DNA of 64,000 nucleotides from Roseibium suaedae (GTDB lineage Bacteria > Pseudomonadota > Alphaproteobacteria > Rhizobiales > Stappiaceae): assembly GCF_900142725.1 (NCBI RefSeq), contig NZ_FRBW01000002.1, positions 558,001 through 622,000 on the forward strand. The letters are read 5' to 3'. The position numbers were made by a program, and so were the translations under genes. This document shows, piece by piece, positions 26,802 to 35,695 of this stretch. The notes beneath the pieces are model-generated. The model did no database searches. It was not told where the DNA came from and was given only the letters and a program-made list of their open reading frames with translations. Every line of letters begins with the position of its first letter. Within the stretch, counting starts at the first letter, position 1.

Positions 26802-26905
26802 TGTCATCCCTGCGAAGGCAGGGATCCAGTATCCTGCAGTTCAAGTTTTCATGAAAAGAAGCGATCTCAATTGCTTACCGGATCCCCGCCTGCGCGGGGA
26901 TGACA
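26802..26905. repeat. Paired palindromic intergenic repeat (TGTCATCCC...GGGGATGACA)
   Basis: Two 30-bp arms at 26802-26831 and 26876-26905 are inverted and match at 26 of 30 positions. Each arm is itself a small hairpin (CCCTGC-GAA-GGCAGGG; CCCCGCC-TGC-GCGGGG). This is a dispersed non-coding repeat. It occupies the 384-bp stretch between cheZ and the convergent chemoreceptor gene; the remainder of that stretch shows nothing else. Confidence 0.8.
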
Positions 26906-27080
26906 AACAATTTCTCCCATCATCATAAGTCGCAGGGTTTGCCGACAGCAGTCGAGAGATACCCCCTGCCCCCCCCAAACAACCAGCCTGCCGGCATGTG
27001 CAGCAGACAAGGCTTTGTGGCCCCGGAGGAGGCCACCTGAATATGCCTCCCGCAGGTTGCGGGAGGCAAGGGCTTGAAAA

Positions 27081-28409
27081 TCAGGCCGAAAGAACCTTGC
27101 TGAAGAAGTCGCGCGCTTCCTTGTCCAGACGGTGCGCCTGTTCCTTCAGGTCTCCGGACATGGAGGAGATCTGGCCAGCAGACTGCTCGGTCTCGGTCAC
27201 TGACTGGCGAACCCGCACAATCTCGGAGACGAACTCTTCCGTGTTGTGGGCTGCCATCTGCACATTGTGGGAGATTTCCGTCGTTGCCGCCGTCTGCTCT
27301 TCAACAGCGCTGGCAATGCTTGTGGCAATCTCGGAGACCTTGCTGATGGTCTGGGTGATGAAGCTGATGTCTGTCGCGGCCTGATTGGTCGCCTGCTGGA
27401 TGCTGGCAATCTGGTCGGTGATTTCCTCGGTCGCCCGGGTCGTCTGGCTTGCCAGTTCCTTCACTTCCGCAGCAACAACCGCAAAGCCCTTGCCCATCTC
27501 GCCGGCGCGCGCCGCTTCAATGGTGGCATTCAGGGCGAGAAGGTTGGTCTGGGCCGCAATGTCCGAAATCAGGCTGATGACCGAGCCGACCATTTCGGCG
27601 GCAGATGCGAGCTGCTGGACGCTCTGATTGGTCTTCTCGGCACCTTCCACGGCTTTGCGGGCAATCACGCTGGATTCGGACGCCTGACGGCCAATTTCCT
27701 CGATGGAACTGGTCATTTCTTCAGTGGCGGCCGCACTGGAAGACACGCTTGCTGCCGTTTCCTGGCACTGGGTATCCATGTTCTGCATTCTGCCGCTGAT
27801 CGCAGAGGCCACGTCGCCAAGATTTCCGGAGGTGGCTTCCAGCGCGTTGGACGCCTGCCCGACGGTCTCCAGCGCTGTCTTCATCACGCCATCAAAAGTC
27901 TCAATCGCAGACTTGATGCCGGCCTCCCGGTTCTCAGCGTCCTGGATCATCTTGTCATGATAGGTGGAAATCGCCAGATCCATATCAATCATGATCAGCT
28001 TGTTCATCGCATTCAGGACGCTCACTGCCTTGGAAGGCGAGAAACGGTACTTCTTCATGAAGAAGCGCGTCAGGCGTGTCTGAACAAAGGAGTAGCCACC
28101 GATGTACCAGGTCGGGTCAAGATCGATCCTGACGTGGGCGAGGCCGATGCGCCGGGCGCTTTCCAGATATTCCTGTCCAAGACCAGATGTGAAAAGGCCA
28201 TCCCAGTGATGGGACTGCGCAGCGATCAGCCGCTCTTCCTGATTTCCAATCAAGGCAGCCAGATGCGGAACTGTGCGAACATGCGCATAGAATTCCTTCA
28301 AAATGGAAGGAAGCTGATCCTTGACTGCCTGCCAGCCACCTTTGGCAATTGCCAATTCTTCTTGAGAAACCCCGAAAAATTGCTTTCTTGCGTCGATTTC
28401 GCCGGCCAT
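27081..28409 (-). CDS. Globin-coupled methyl-accepting chemotaxis protein (HemAT-like)
   Basis: A 442-residue soluble chemoreceptor. Residues about 15-165 form a globin-coupled sensor domain; the proximal haem histidine is expected in [19 protein letters not shown]. The rest is the MCP signalling domain with the hairpin tip [19 protein letters not shown] and [20 protein letters not shown]. No transmembrane helix is present. The start at 28409 has AGGAG 8 bases upstream. Such receptors bind O2 and drive aerotaxis via CheA/CheW. It ends facing cheZ. The upstream region is AT-rich and contains a perfect 12-bp palindrome. Confidence 0.9.
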   Translation of the reverse strand: MAGEIDARKQFFGVSQEELAIAKGGWQAVKDQLPSILKEFYAHVRTVPHLAALIGNQEERLIAAQSHHWDGLFTSGLGQEYLESARRIGLAHVRIDLDPTWYIGGYSFVQTRLTRFFMKKYRFSPSKAVSVLNAMNKLIMIDMDLAISTYHDKMIQDAENREAGIKSAIETFDGVMKTALETVGQASNALEATSGNLGDVASAISGRMQNMDTQCQETAASVSSSAAATEEMTSSIEEIGRQASESSVIARKAVEGAEKTNQSVQQLASAAEMVGSVISLISDIAAQTNLLALNATIEAARAGEMGKGFAVVAAEVKELASQTTRATEEITDQIASIQQATNQAATDISFITQTISKVSEIATSIASAVEEQTAATTEISHNVQMAAHNTEEFVSEIVRVRQSVTETEQSAGQISSMSGDLKEQAHRLDKEARDFFSKVLSA

Positions 28410-28541
28410 CAAGATTTCTCCTTGGAAATGGCTTACAAGCCCTTGCTTCATAAAAATGAAGTAGCAAGCCCATAGTCAACGATCATTTAATCTACCCAAG
28501 AAGAACAATTTACACACAGGATTATTACACCAATTTCAGAT

Positions 28542-28553
28542 CATTACGTAATG
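28542..28553. promoter_or_regulatory. 12-bp perfect palindrome upstream of the globin-coupled receptor
   Basis: CATTACGTAATG is a perfect palindrome in a very AT-rich 230-bp gap, 133 bp before the receptor start. It is a candidate operator for an unidentified regulator of that gene. No other information supports it. Confidence 0.35.
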
Positions 28554-28641
28554 GTAATGTAAATAATACTAAGCAGGTTGTACTAGGGCGGGATTTGAAA
28601 ATAATTGTAATTTATAACAATGCCTACGCGTTAACGCTGAC

Positions 28642-29613
28642 TTAAACAGCCCTCAAAAGCATATCAGGATCTGCATTTCCGCCAGTTACAACCAAGCCCA
28701 CAATTTTTTTGCCGACATCCACTTTTCTTGAAAGAAGTGCCGCCAAACCCACAGCCCCACCGGGCTCAATCACCATTTTCAGCTCCGTGAAGGCAAAGGC
28801 GACAGCGGCGAGCACTTCCTGATCGGAGACTTCTACCCCTCGTGCCTTCAGCGCCTGCAGGATCGTGAGTCCCAAATCCCCCGGGGCCTTGGACAAAAGG
28901 GCATCGCAGATGGAGCCGGATGTCTTCTGGTTCTGCTCAAGCCTGCCGGAATCGAGCGACCGGGCCAAATCGTCAAAGCCTTCGGGCTCAACCGTCACCA
29001 TGCGTGCGTCCGGCAAGGATGCGGCGAGTGCAATGGCGACACCGCTTGCAAGCCCCCCGCCGCTTGCGCCAGCCAGAACGGTCTCCGGCTTGAGACCCAG
29101 AGCCGCCGCCTGTTCCACAAGCTCGGCGCCGGCTGTTCCCTGGCCCGCGATCACGCCTGTATCATTGAATGGATGCACGAAAGTTGCTCCCGTCTTCGCG
29201 CAGAGTTCTGCCGCGATCGCGTCACGGTCGTCCGTGTCCCTGTCATAGGTCACAAGCTCCGCACCCAGTTCACGGGTCCGCCGCAGCTTCATCTGAGGAG
29301 CGTCAGAGGGCATGACGATAGTGGCGGACATGCCCAGAAGCCTGGCGGCCTCTGCAACGCCCTGCGCATGATTTCCGGAAGAACAGGCCACAACCCCTTT
29401 GGCACGATCGGCCTCAGGGATTTGGCTGAGCCTGTTGTAGGCACCGCGGAACTTGAAGGACCCGGTTCTCTGCAGGTTCTCGGGCTTCACCAGAACCGTT
29501 CCGCCGACAAGCGCATCAAGAACCGGAAAGCGCAGCAGCGGCGTTTGAACGGCGACACCGTTCAGCCTGGCGCGCGCATCCGTGATATCCTGAAAGGTGA
29601 CAGGCAAGGTCAT
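28642..29613 (-). CDS. Threonine/serine dehydratase family PLP enzyme
   Basis: A 323-residue fold-type II PLP enzyme. Lys54 in TGSFKFRGAYN binds PLP, SSGNHAQG contacts its ring and GASGGGLASG binds its phosphate. It lacks the regulatory ACT domain of IlvA, so it is of the catabolic TdcB/serine racemase/hydroxyaspartate dehydratase size class. The ATG at 29613 (MTLPVTF) aligns with the family N-terminus. Reaction: deamination of L-threonine or L-serine (or beta-hydroxyaspartate) to the 2-oxo acid and ammonia. It is monocistronic, between the chemoreceptor and the agt gene; the substrate cannot be fixed from sequence. Confidence 0.85.
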   Translation of the reverse strand: MTLPVTFQDITDARARLNGVAVQTPLLRFPVLDALVGGTVLVKPENLQRTGSFKFRGAYNRLSQIPEADRAKGVVACSSGNHAQGVAEAARLLGMSATIVMPSDAPQMKLRRTRELGAELVTYDRDTDDRDAIAAELCAKTGATFVHPFNDTGVIAGQGTAGAELVEQAAALGLKPETVLAGASGGGLASGVAIALAASLPDARMVTVEPEGFDDLARSLDSGRLEQNQKTSGSICDALLSKAPGDLGLTILQALKARGVEVSDQEVLAAVAFAFTELKMVIEPGGAVGLAALLSRKVDVGKKIVGLVVTGGNADPDMLLRAV

Positions 29614-29771
29614 GTCGGCAGATCCTGATGAAAGGCAGCCGGACGGACTGTCCGGCGGCAGGCCCCGACAGTCTACAAACCCGCACAGGATCGGCAAGAC
29701 GCCTTCCTGTGCCGGTGACATTTCAAGCTGACAGGCTCTTCAGCCCGCCCACCCCAAGCAGGTAAGGCAGG

Positions 29772-30800
29772 TCAGGCCGCGTCTGCAGCCTTCCCGCGCG
29801 CTTCTTCCGCATTGTCCAGGAACTGGCGGGCACTTGCAGCCCAGGTATAGTTTAGCGCGACCCTGCGGCAATGCTCCCTCGGAATATCAAGGGCTGCGAG
29901 CGCCGCCTCCCGAAGATCCTCATGCAGGACCCCTGCCCCGGTTTCCCCGATCACATCCAGCGGCCCCATCACCGGATAGGCCGCCACCGGCACGCCGCAG
30001 GCCAGCGCCTCCAGAAGCACATTGCCGAACGTGTCGGTCAGAGACGGGAAGACGAAAACATCGGCAGACGCGTAATATCGGGCCAGTTCTTCCCCGACCT
30101 TGGAACCGGTGAAGACAACATCAGGATAGCTGCGCTTAAGGCTCTCCAGCTGAGGTCCATCGCCAACAACAACCTTGGTGCCAGGCAGATCAAGCTCGAG
30201 GAAAGCCTCGATGTTTTTCTCGACCGCCACACGGCCGACATTCATGAAGATCGGACGCGGCAGGTCTGCGGGCAGGACCGAGCCTTCATAGGGCCTGAAA
30301 ATGCCCTCATCGACACCCCGTGACCAGCGCATCAGATTGGTGAAGCCGCGTTCGCGCAGATCTGATTCCAGCGTCTGGGTCGCCACCATGCAGCCATTGC
30401 CGGAATTGTGGAACCGGCGCAGCCAAGAATAGGACCACTTCAACGGCACAGGCAGACGGGCCGAAACATATTCCGGGAACCGGGTGTGGTAGCTCGTCGT
30501 GAAGGGCTTTCCCATACTGCGCGCCACAGAGGCAGCCAACAGTCCCAGAGGGCCCTCGGTCGCAATATGCAGGTGGTCGCAGCCGAAATCGCGGATCCGC
30601 CGCCTCACCATGCCTTTATGCGCCAGCGAGAGGCGGATTTCCGGATAGGTCGGGCATGGCAGCGTGCGGAAGGCCTGCGGCGTCAGGAACTCGACCCGGA
30701 TGCCGATTGCCTGCAGTTCCGACGCCGTCCTTTCAAGAGAACGGACCACACCATTGATTTGCGGATGCCAGGCATCCGTCACGATGAGAAGAGATGTCAT
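29772..30800 (-). CDS. agt: GT4 glycosyltransferase, Agt-type glycolipid synthase
   Basis: A 342-residue GT-B glycosyltransferase of family 4. The N-terminal TDAWHPQINGVVRSLE and the donor-binding VFPSLTDTFGNVLLEALACGVPV with its E-x7-E motif are clear. Its start overlaps the stop of the metallophosphoesterase gene by four bases (ATGA). That pair matches the plcP-agt unit known from rhizobia and marine alphaproteobacteria, where Agt glycosylates the diacylglycerol released by PlcP to give phosphorus-free glycolipids during phosphate starvation. The sugar (glucose, glucuronate or other) is not predictable. A less likely alternative is a mannosyltransferase of capsule or lipopolysaccharide synthesis. 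Confidence 0.75.
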   Translation of the reverse strand: MTSLLIVTDAWHPQINGVVRSLERTASELQAIGIRVEFLTPQAFRTLPCPTYPEIRLSLAHKGMVRRRIRDFGCDHLHIATEGPLGLLAASVARSMGKPFTTSYHTRFPEYVSARLPVPLKWSYSWLRRFHNSGNGCMVATQTLESDLRERGFTNLMRWSRGVDEGIFRPYEGSVLPADLPRPIFMNVGRVAVEKNIEAFLELDLPGTKVVVGDGPQLESLKRSYPDVVFTGSKVGEELARYYASADVFVFPSLTDTFGNVLLEALACGVPVAAYPVMGPLDVIGETGAGVLHEDLREAALAALDIPREHCRRVALNYTWAASARQFLDNAEEARGKAADAA

Positions 30801-31597
30801 GCGGCGACCGCTTGTCCCTTTGCGGACACCGGTTCCCCTGTCGTCGCTGGCCGGACCCATCGGATCACCTCGATTGTTCCATCGTGATGCTCAGCAACCG
30901 CGGTGCAGCTTTCCACCCAGTCGCCCGTGTTGATGTAGCGGATGCCGTTCATGTCCCGGTCCGCCGCATGGTGGATGTGGCCGCAGATGACCCCATCGAC
31001 ACCCCGGCGCCGGGCTTCCTCGGACAGCGCTTCCTCGAAGCGTCCGATGAAGCTGACGGCATTCTTGACCTTGAGCTTTGCCCAGGCCGACAAGGACCAG
31101 TATTGCAGGCCCAGACGGCGGCGGGCGGCATTCAGCCAGGTGTTGACGCCGAGTGCGAAGACGTAGGCCTTGTCACCGAAGAAGGCGAGCCAGCGGGCAT
31201 GGCGGATCACCACGTCGAACTGATCGCCATGAATGACCAGATATTTCCGGCCATCCGCGCCCTCATGGATGATGCTGTCCGTGACTTCCACACCACCGAA
31301 ATGGGTGCCAAGGAAGTCGCGCAGGAATTCGTCGTGATTGCCGGGGACGTAGACGATACGGGCGCCCTTGCGGCCCTTGCGCAGGATCTTCTGCACAACG
31401 TCATTGTGTGTCTGCGGCCAATGCCAGGAGCGCTTCAGACGCCAGCCATCAACGATGTCACCAACGAGGTAAACCGTTTCGGCATCATTGTCTTTCAGGA
31501 AGTCCAGCAGCAATTCGGCCTGACATCCACGGGTCCCAAGATGAACATCCGAGATGAACAGGGCCCTGTAGTGTTGCGCGGCGGCTGACTTTGCCAT
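30797..31597 (-). CDS. plcP: PlcP-type metallophosphoesterase (phospholipase C; LpxH-like fold)
   Basis: A 266-residue calcineurin-like phosphoesterase. The metal-binding motifs are ISDVHLG, GDIVDGW, GNHDEF, HGDQFD and GHIHHA. It resembles UDP-2,3-diacylglucosamine hydrolase by fold, but the coupling to a GT4 gene by a four-base overlap marks it as PlcP, which releases diacylglycerol from phosphatidylcholine and phosphatidylethanolamine under phosphate limitation. The ATG at 31597 is preferred to the TTG at 31615. A candidate PHO box and a -10-like CTATAG lie upstream. Acts at the cytoplasmic face of the inner membrane. Confidence 0.75.
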   Translation of the reverse strand: MAKSAAAQHYRALFISDVHLGTRGCQAELLLDFLKDNDAETVYLVGDIVDGWRLKRSWHWPQTHNDVVQKILRKGRKGARIVYVPGNHDEFLRDFLGTHFGGVEVTDSIIHEGADGRKYLVIHGDQFDVVIRHARWLAFFGDKAYVFALGVNTWLNAARRRLGLQYWSLSAWAKLKVKNAVSFIGRFEEALSEEARRRGVDGVICGHIHHAADRDMNGIRYINTGDWVESCTAVAEHHDGTIEVIRWVRPATTGEPVSAKGQAVAA

Positions 31598-31643
31598 GAG
31601 CCTCACTCCGTTCAATATCTTGACGGCTATAGACCCGATTCAG

Positions 31644-31661
31644 GTTGCACTAATGTGACAA
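31644..31661 (-). promoter_or_regulatory. Candidate PHO box upstream of plcP
   Basis: On the minus strand the site reads TTGTCAC-ATTA-GTGCAAC, matching 10 of 14 positions of the PhoB consensus CTGTCAC-N4-CTGTCAC (first half 6/7, second half 4/7). A -10-like CTATAG begins about 11 bases downstream, the spacing seen in Pho promoters, and the plcP start is 47 bases away. The lipid-remodelling function of plcP-agt makes phosphate control likely. Confidence 0.45.
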
Positions 31662-31829
31662 CAACACGCAGGCAGGCCGCACAAAGCGCAGAAGCCCCTC
31701 CGGAATGCTGGAAAGAGTTGAAGTGCCCGGCCGAACCTCGCAACAATAGACAATATCAAGGTGCCGGCCCGCCACCTCGGGACGGACAAGGCATCACGGC
31801 CAATTCAGACTGCAGGAGAAAACGGAACC

Positions 31830-32609
31830 ATGGATCTTGGAATTTCAGGCCGCACGGCGATCATCTGCGCCTCCAGCCGGGGCCTTGGCCGCAGCTGCGC
31901 AATCGCCCTTGCGGAAGCGGGATGCGATGTCGTGATCAATGGCCGGGATGAAAAAGCGCTGAGGGCCACTGCGGACCTGATCAGGAGCACGACAGGCGTC
32001 AGCGTTACGGAAGTTATCGCGGACGTCTCTACCCGGGAAGGCCAGGAAGCCTTGCTCGCGGCCTGCCCCACTCCGGATATTCTCGTCAACAACAATGGCG
32101 GACCGCCGCGCAAGGACTATACCGAGCTGGACCGTGCCTCGATGATCGAAGGCGTGATCCAGAACATGGTCACCCCCATCGAGCTGATCCAGGCCGTTGC
32201 CGGGCACATGTGCGACCAGGGTTTCGGCCGGATCGTCAACATCACCTCCCTGTCCGTTCGCATGCCGATCGAGGGACTGGATCTGTCCTCCGGCGCAAGA
32301 GCCGGCCTCACGGCCTTCCTGGCAGGCGTCAGCCGCCAGATCGCAGGCAAGGGCGTGACCATCAACAACCTGCTCCCCGGCAAGATGGACACGGACCGTT
32401 TGAAGGGCGGGTTTGAAAGGGCAGCCAGCCAGAGCGGGCAGAGTGTAGACGCCATTCGCGCAGCCCAGGCTGCAGAGATCCCGGCAGGCCGGTTCGGCAC
32501 GGCCGATGAATTCGGCAAGACCTGCGCCTTCCTCTGCTCGGCTCACGCAGGCTATCTGACTGGCCAGAACATCCTTCTCGACGGCGGACTGTTCCCGTCG
32601 GCGTTTTGA
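31830..32609 (+). CDS. Atypical short-chain dehydrogenase/reductase-like protein
   Basis: A 259-residue SDR-fold protein. The nucleotide motif reads CASSRGLG instead of TGxxxGIG, and NNNGGP replaces NNAG. In the active site the serine (VNITS) is kept, but the Y-x3-K pair aligns to S and R in LSSGARAGL. This matches the BKR_like_SDR_like subgroup, known to lack a full catalytic tetrad. The start at 31830 has AGGAG upstream. Whether it is still an oxidoreductase is unclear. It is monocistronic and convergent with the FadL gene. Confidence 0.8.
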   Translation: MDLGISGRTAIICASSRGLGRSCAIALAEAGCDVVINGRDEKALRATADLIRSTTGVSVTEVIADVSTREGQEALLAACPTPDILVNNNGGPPRKDYTELDRASMIEGVIQNMVTPIELIQAVAGHMCDQGFGRIVNITSLSVRMPIEGLDLSSGARAGLTAFLAGVSRQIAGKGVTINNLLPGKMDTDRLKGGFERAASQSGQSVDAIRAAQAAEIPAGRFGTADEFGKTCAFLCSAHAGYLTGQNILLDGGLFPSAF

Positions 32610-32627
32610 GCCAGGTCCACTGACAAG

Positions 32628-32663
32628 AAAAGGCCCGGCAGGTTCGCCTGCCGGGCCTTTTTT
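32628..32663. terminator. Bidirectional terminator between the SDR and FadL genes
   Basis: A strong stem AAAAGGCCCGGCAGG / CCTGCCGGGCCTTTT with a 4-base loop is flanked by A and T runs on opposite sides. It can terminate the SDR gene on the plus strand and the FadL gene on the minus strand. Confidence 0.9.
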
Positions 32664-32685
32664 GATGGGCTTACTGATCAGATGA

Positions 32686-33969
32686 TCAGAACGTGTAGCG
32701 CAGGGATGCGGACAGGATATCGACAGACGAGTCGACGGTCCCGATCAGAGAGCCCTTGGTGACCGAGTAGTCCTGATGGCCAGGCACAATACGCAGATCG
32801 GTATCGGTGCCGAAGATATGCGTGTAGCCGAAATCGAAGGACAGGCTGTCATTGAAGGCATAGCTTGCGCCGCCGCTGACCCAGATGCGGTCATTGTCCG
32901 GCAGACGGGCAGACCGGATGTCCGTGCTGATCGGCGACCATTCATAGGCAGCACCGGCGCGAAGGGTCAGCTGCTGGTTGAAGTCATACTCCATGCCCAG
33001 CGCAGCGAAATAACCATCGTTGTAGTTGAACGGCAGCGAGGTCAGGGTCGCACCGCCGAAGTTGTCCAGCGTGACTTTCGGCGCCTTCAGACGGCTCCAG
33101 TTGGTCCATTCAAAAGTACCCAGAACCCGGAGGTTATCCATCACGCGCTGCTTGACAGACAGGGTGACCGTTTCCGGCGTCATCAACTCGGTCGTGATGG
33201 CATAGGTACCGGCCGGCAGACCACCTGCAGGAACCGGCAGGGCAACAGTACCGCCCAGGCTCGTGGAAATGGTCGAACGGTAGCCGAGGCCGAATTCCGT
33301 GCCTTCGAACGGCTTGAAGGTCAGACCCGCCGTCAGGCCAACGCCAGTGCCATCGCCCTCAAGGGCGGTACCTGCGCTTGCGAGGGCCGGAGCTGCAATC
33401 GAGTTCTTGAGGCGCACGTCCATGTACTGAACCTGAACACCGACAGCGACAGAGAACATGTCGTTGATCTTGTAGCCGACCATCGGGTTGGCGTTGATCG
33501 AGAACACCTTCGAGGACCGGTTGTAGCCAGCACCAGCCCAGTTGCTGTTGGACACCTTTGTAGACAGACCGAACGGCGCGTTCAGCGCCATGCCGAGATA
33601 CCAGTCATCGCTGAGCTTGTAGGACACATAGGTCGAACCGACCCAAGCGTCGGAAACAATGTCACCGGTATCGACCGCAAACGGCGTTCCGAGAACGGTG
33701 TTCGTGCCCTTGATTTCAGCCTGGGGCAGAATGAAGCTGTTGTGTGCTTCAACCGTAAGGCCGTCCTTGGCGCCCGTGATGGTCGCCGGGTTCCAGAACA
33801 CGGAAGAAATCGACGGCCCCGTGGTGCCGTTCCCCGCAAAGGACATACCCTGATAATAAGCGCTCTGTTCACGCAGGGCGAAACCGCCTGCGAATGCAGC
33901 CCCTGCAACGAGCGATGCGATCACCGCCGTCGAGGTGAAGAGAACGGATTTTTTGCTGGCCCACACCAT
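32686..33969 (-). CDS. OmpP1/FadL-family outer membrane transporter
   Basis: A 427-residue outer membrane protein. The N-terminus is a signal peptide (about 30 residues ending AGAAFAG). The mature start GGFALREQSAYYQGMSFAG is the plug region typical of FadL. The rest alternates beta strands and ends SASLRYTF with a terminal Phe for Bam recognition. The ATG at 33969 has GGAGAAG 8 bases upstream. FadL proteins pass long-chain fatty acids or other hydrophobic compounds through the outer membrane. It has an unusually long 600-bp upstream region. A FadD-type ligase is encoded 16 kb away. Confidence 0.9.
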   Translation of the reverse strand: MVWASKKSVLFTSTAVIASLVAGAAFAGGFALREQSAYYQGMSFAGNGTTGPSISSVFWNPATITGAKDGLTVEAHNSFILPQAEIKGTNTVLGTPFAVDTGDIVSDAWVGSTYVSYKLSDDWYLGMALNAPFGLSTKVSNSNWAGAGYNRSSKVFSINANPMVGYKINDMFSVAVGVQVQYMDVRLKNSIAAPALASAGTALEGDGTGVGLTAGLTFKPFEGTEFGLGYRSTISTSLGGTVALPVPAGGLPAGTYAITTELMTPETVTLSVKQRVMDNLRVLGTFEWTNWSRLKAPKVTLDNFGGATLTSLPFNYNDGYFAALGMEYDFNQQLTLRAGAAYEWSPISTDIRSARLPDNDRIWVSGGASYAFNDSLSFDFGYTHIFGTDTDLRIVPGHQDYSVTKGSLIGTVDSSVDILSASLRYTF

Positions 33970-34572
33970 GATTGTCTTCTCCCACTCGCCTCCCCTCCCA
34001 AGGAAGGCAATAAAATTCCTTCCTCCATTTCTGCGCAGGTCGCAGATAGACGGCAACAGAGAAGACCGGGAAACTTGGGAAGTGCTTCCGGTTGCAAAAC
34101 CGGGAAAAACAGGGCGATGCGCATTTCTGCATCGAAAGGTTTCGTCAGATTGTCACGCAAACGACAAGTTTCTGACCAAATCAGGCGATCCGGGCCACAT
34201 AACCGTGAAACTGCCCACAAAATAAGCAGAGCCACTTTCCCAATCAGGCACTTTTCTTTTTCAATCAAAGTTGCAGAAAAGACACATAAAATGCCCTTAG
34301 GGAACCCGTATTTTCCTCAGGACGGGGTGTTTTCAGCCCGGCAAAGCCCCTGTGTGAGCCAGTGAAATAACCAAGCCCGGGCAGGTAGAGAAAAAGAACG
34401 TTAGCTCAACGTCCTCCAGACCGCTCACAAGATTCTATCTATTTGAAATTTATAGATAAACCAGAAAAGAAGAGTGAAAAACCTGCCATAAACTCCGCAA
34501 CAGTGATCCGGCAGAACTCTGCAGTCTGCCGAATCATTGATAAAACTCAGGAGGGAGAATTAACCCCTCTCC
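33970..34572. other. 600-bp intergenic region upstream of fadL
   Basis: No convincing gene is visible; short frames on both strands lack ribosome sites and normal codon bias. A perfect 7-bp inverted repeat TATCTAT-N9-ATAGATA lies at 34436-34458. The region separates the end of the thiamine operon from the FadL gene and must contain the FadL promoter and possibly a long leader. Confidence 0.5.
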
Positions 34573-35694
34573 TTACGCCTCTCCATCCCGGGCAGCAAGG
34601 AAGTGGCGGAGCGACACATTGCTCCAGGGGGCAAGACGCTTGAGTGCCGCTCTGTAGCTCTCATGGATCCGTCCAGACAGATCATCCTTGGCAGCAAACT
34701 CCTCCAGAACCTCCACTGAGGTGGACTTGAGCGCCGCGAGAACATCCTGCGGGTAGAACTTGACGGTCACCCCATCTTCTTCCTGCAGAGCCTGCAGGCT
34801 TCCGGCGTTTTCCCAGTCACTCTCAGCAAGCGATCTTGCGTTCTCAGCCTGGCATGCCTCTAAGACAATTGCCTGCAGGTCTTCCGGCAGCCCTTCGAAG
34901 GCTGTCTTGTTGAGCAGGGCCTCGCCCGTTCCGTTCGGCTCATGAAAGCCCGGAGCGTAGTAGGACTTGACGATTTTCTGGAAACCCATCGCCCGGTCGC
35001 TCCAGGGGCCAAGGAACTCAGTCGCATCCACGACGCCGCTTTGCAGCGAGGGAAAGATGTCTCCTGGAGCGAGATTGACAGGCGTTGCTCCAAGACGGCG
35101 CATGACCTCGCCGCCGAGACCCGGCATGCGGATCGTCAGCCCCTTCAGGTCTTCCAGTGAGTTGATCTCGCGCTTGAACCAGCCGCCCATCTGGACACCT
35201 GTATTGCCCGCCATCACCGGCTTGACGTTGAAGGGCTCATAAAGCTCGTCCCACAGTGCCTGACCGCCGCCCTGCTCGATCCAGGTGATGTGCTCCTGCG
35301 GCAGAAGGCCAAAGGGGATAGCCGTGAAGAACACGGAAGCAGGCATCTTGCCTTGCCAGAAGAAGGACGCGGAGTGGCCGATCTGGGCTGTTCCCGAGCC
35401 CACCGCATCCAGAACCCCGAGCGAGGGAACCAGTTCACCGGCGGCAAACAGCCGGACATTGAGACGTCCACCGGACATCTTGCCAATCCGGTCACAGAGC
35501 CGCTGGGCTGTGATACCCGGTCCCGGCAGGTTCTTGGGCCAGGACGTGACCATCTTCCATTCAAGCACTGCGCCCTGCTCGGTGGCGAGCGCGGGAGCTG
35601 CAAGCGGGGCCGCAACCAGCCCGGCACCGATACCTGCACCCAGTCCAAGAGCTGCGCGGCGCGACAGCTTCGACGTGTTGGTTTGCTTGTTCAT
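34573..35694 (-). CDS. TRAP transporter substrate-binding protein (DctP family), Tat-exported, in a thiamine operon
   Basis: A 373-residue periplasmic binding protein. The N-terminus SKLSRRAALGLGAGIGAG is a Tat signal. The mature part is DctP-type and TakP-like, including the conserved arginine in LKGLTIRMPGLGG that normally pairs with a substrate carboxylate. Its ATG is one base after the thiD stop, with GGAG inside the end of thiD, so it is co-translated with thiM-thiD and lies under the TPP riboswitch. No DctQ or DctM membrane subunit is in the window. It probably captures a thiamine precursor; a carboxylated thiazole would fit TRAP chemistry. Substrate assignment is inference. Confidence 0.85.
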   Translation of the reverse strand: MNKQTNTSKLSRRAALGLGAGIGAGLVAAPLAAPALATEQGAVLEWKMVTSWPKNLPGPGITAQRLCDRIGKMSGGRLNVRLFAAGELVPSLGVLDAVGSGTAQIGHSASFFWQGKMPASVFFTAIPFGLLPQEHITWIEQGGGQALWDELYEPFNVKPVMAGNTGVQMGGWFKREINSLEDLKGLTIRMPGLGGEVMRRLGATPVNLAPGDIFPSLQSGVVDATEFLGPWSDRAMGFQKIVKSYYAPGFHEPNGTGEALLNKTAFEGLPEDLQAIVLEACQAENARSLAESDWENAGSLQALQEEDGVTVKFYPQDVLAALKSTSVEVLEEFAAKDDLSGRIHESYRAALKRLAPWSNVSLRHFLAARDGEA

Positions 35695-35695
35695 C

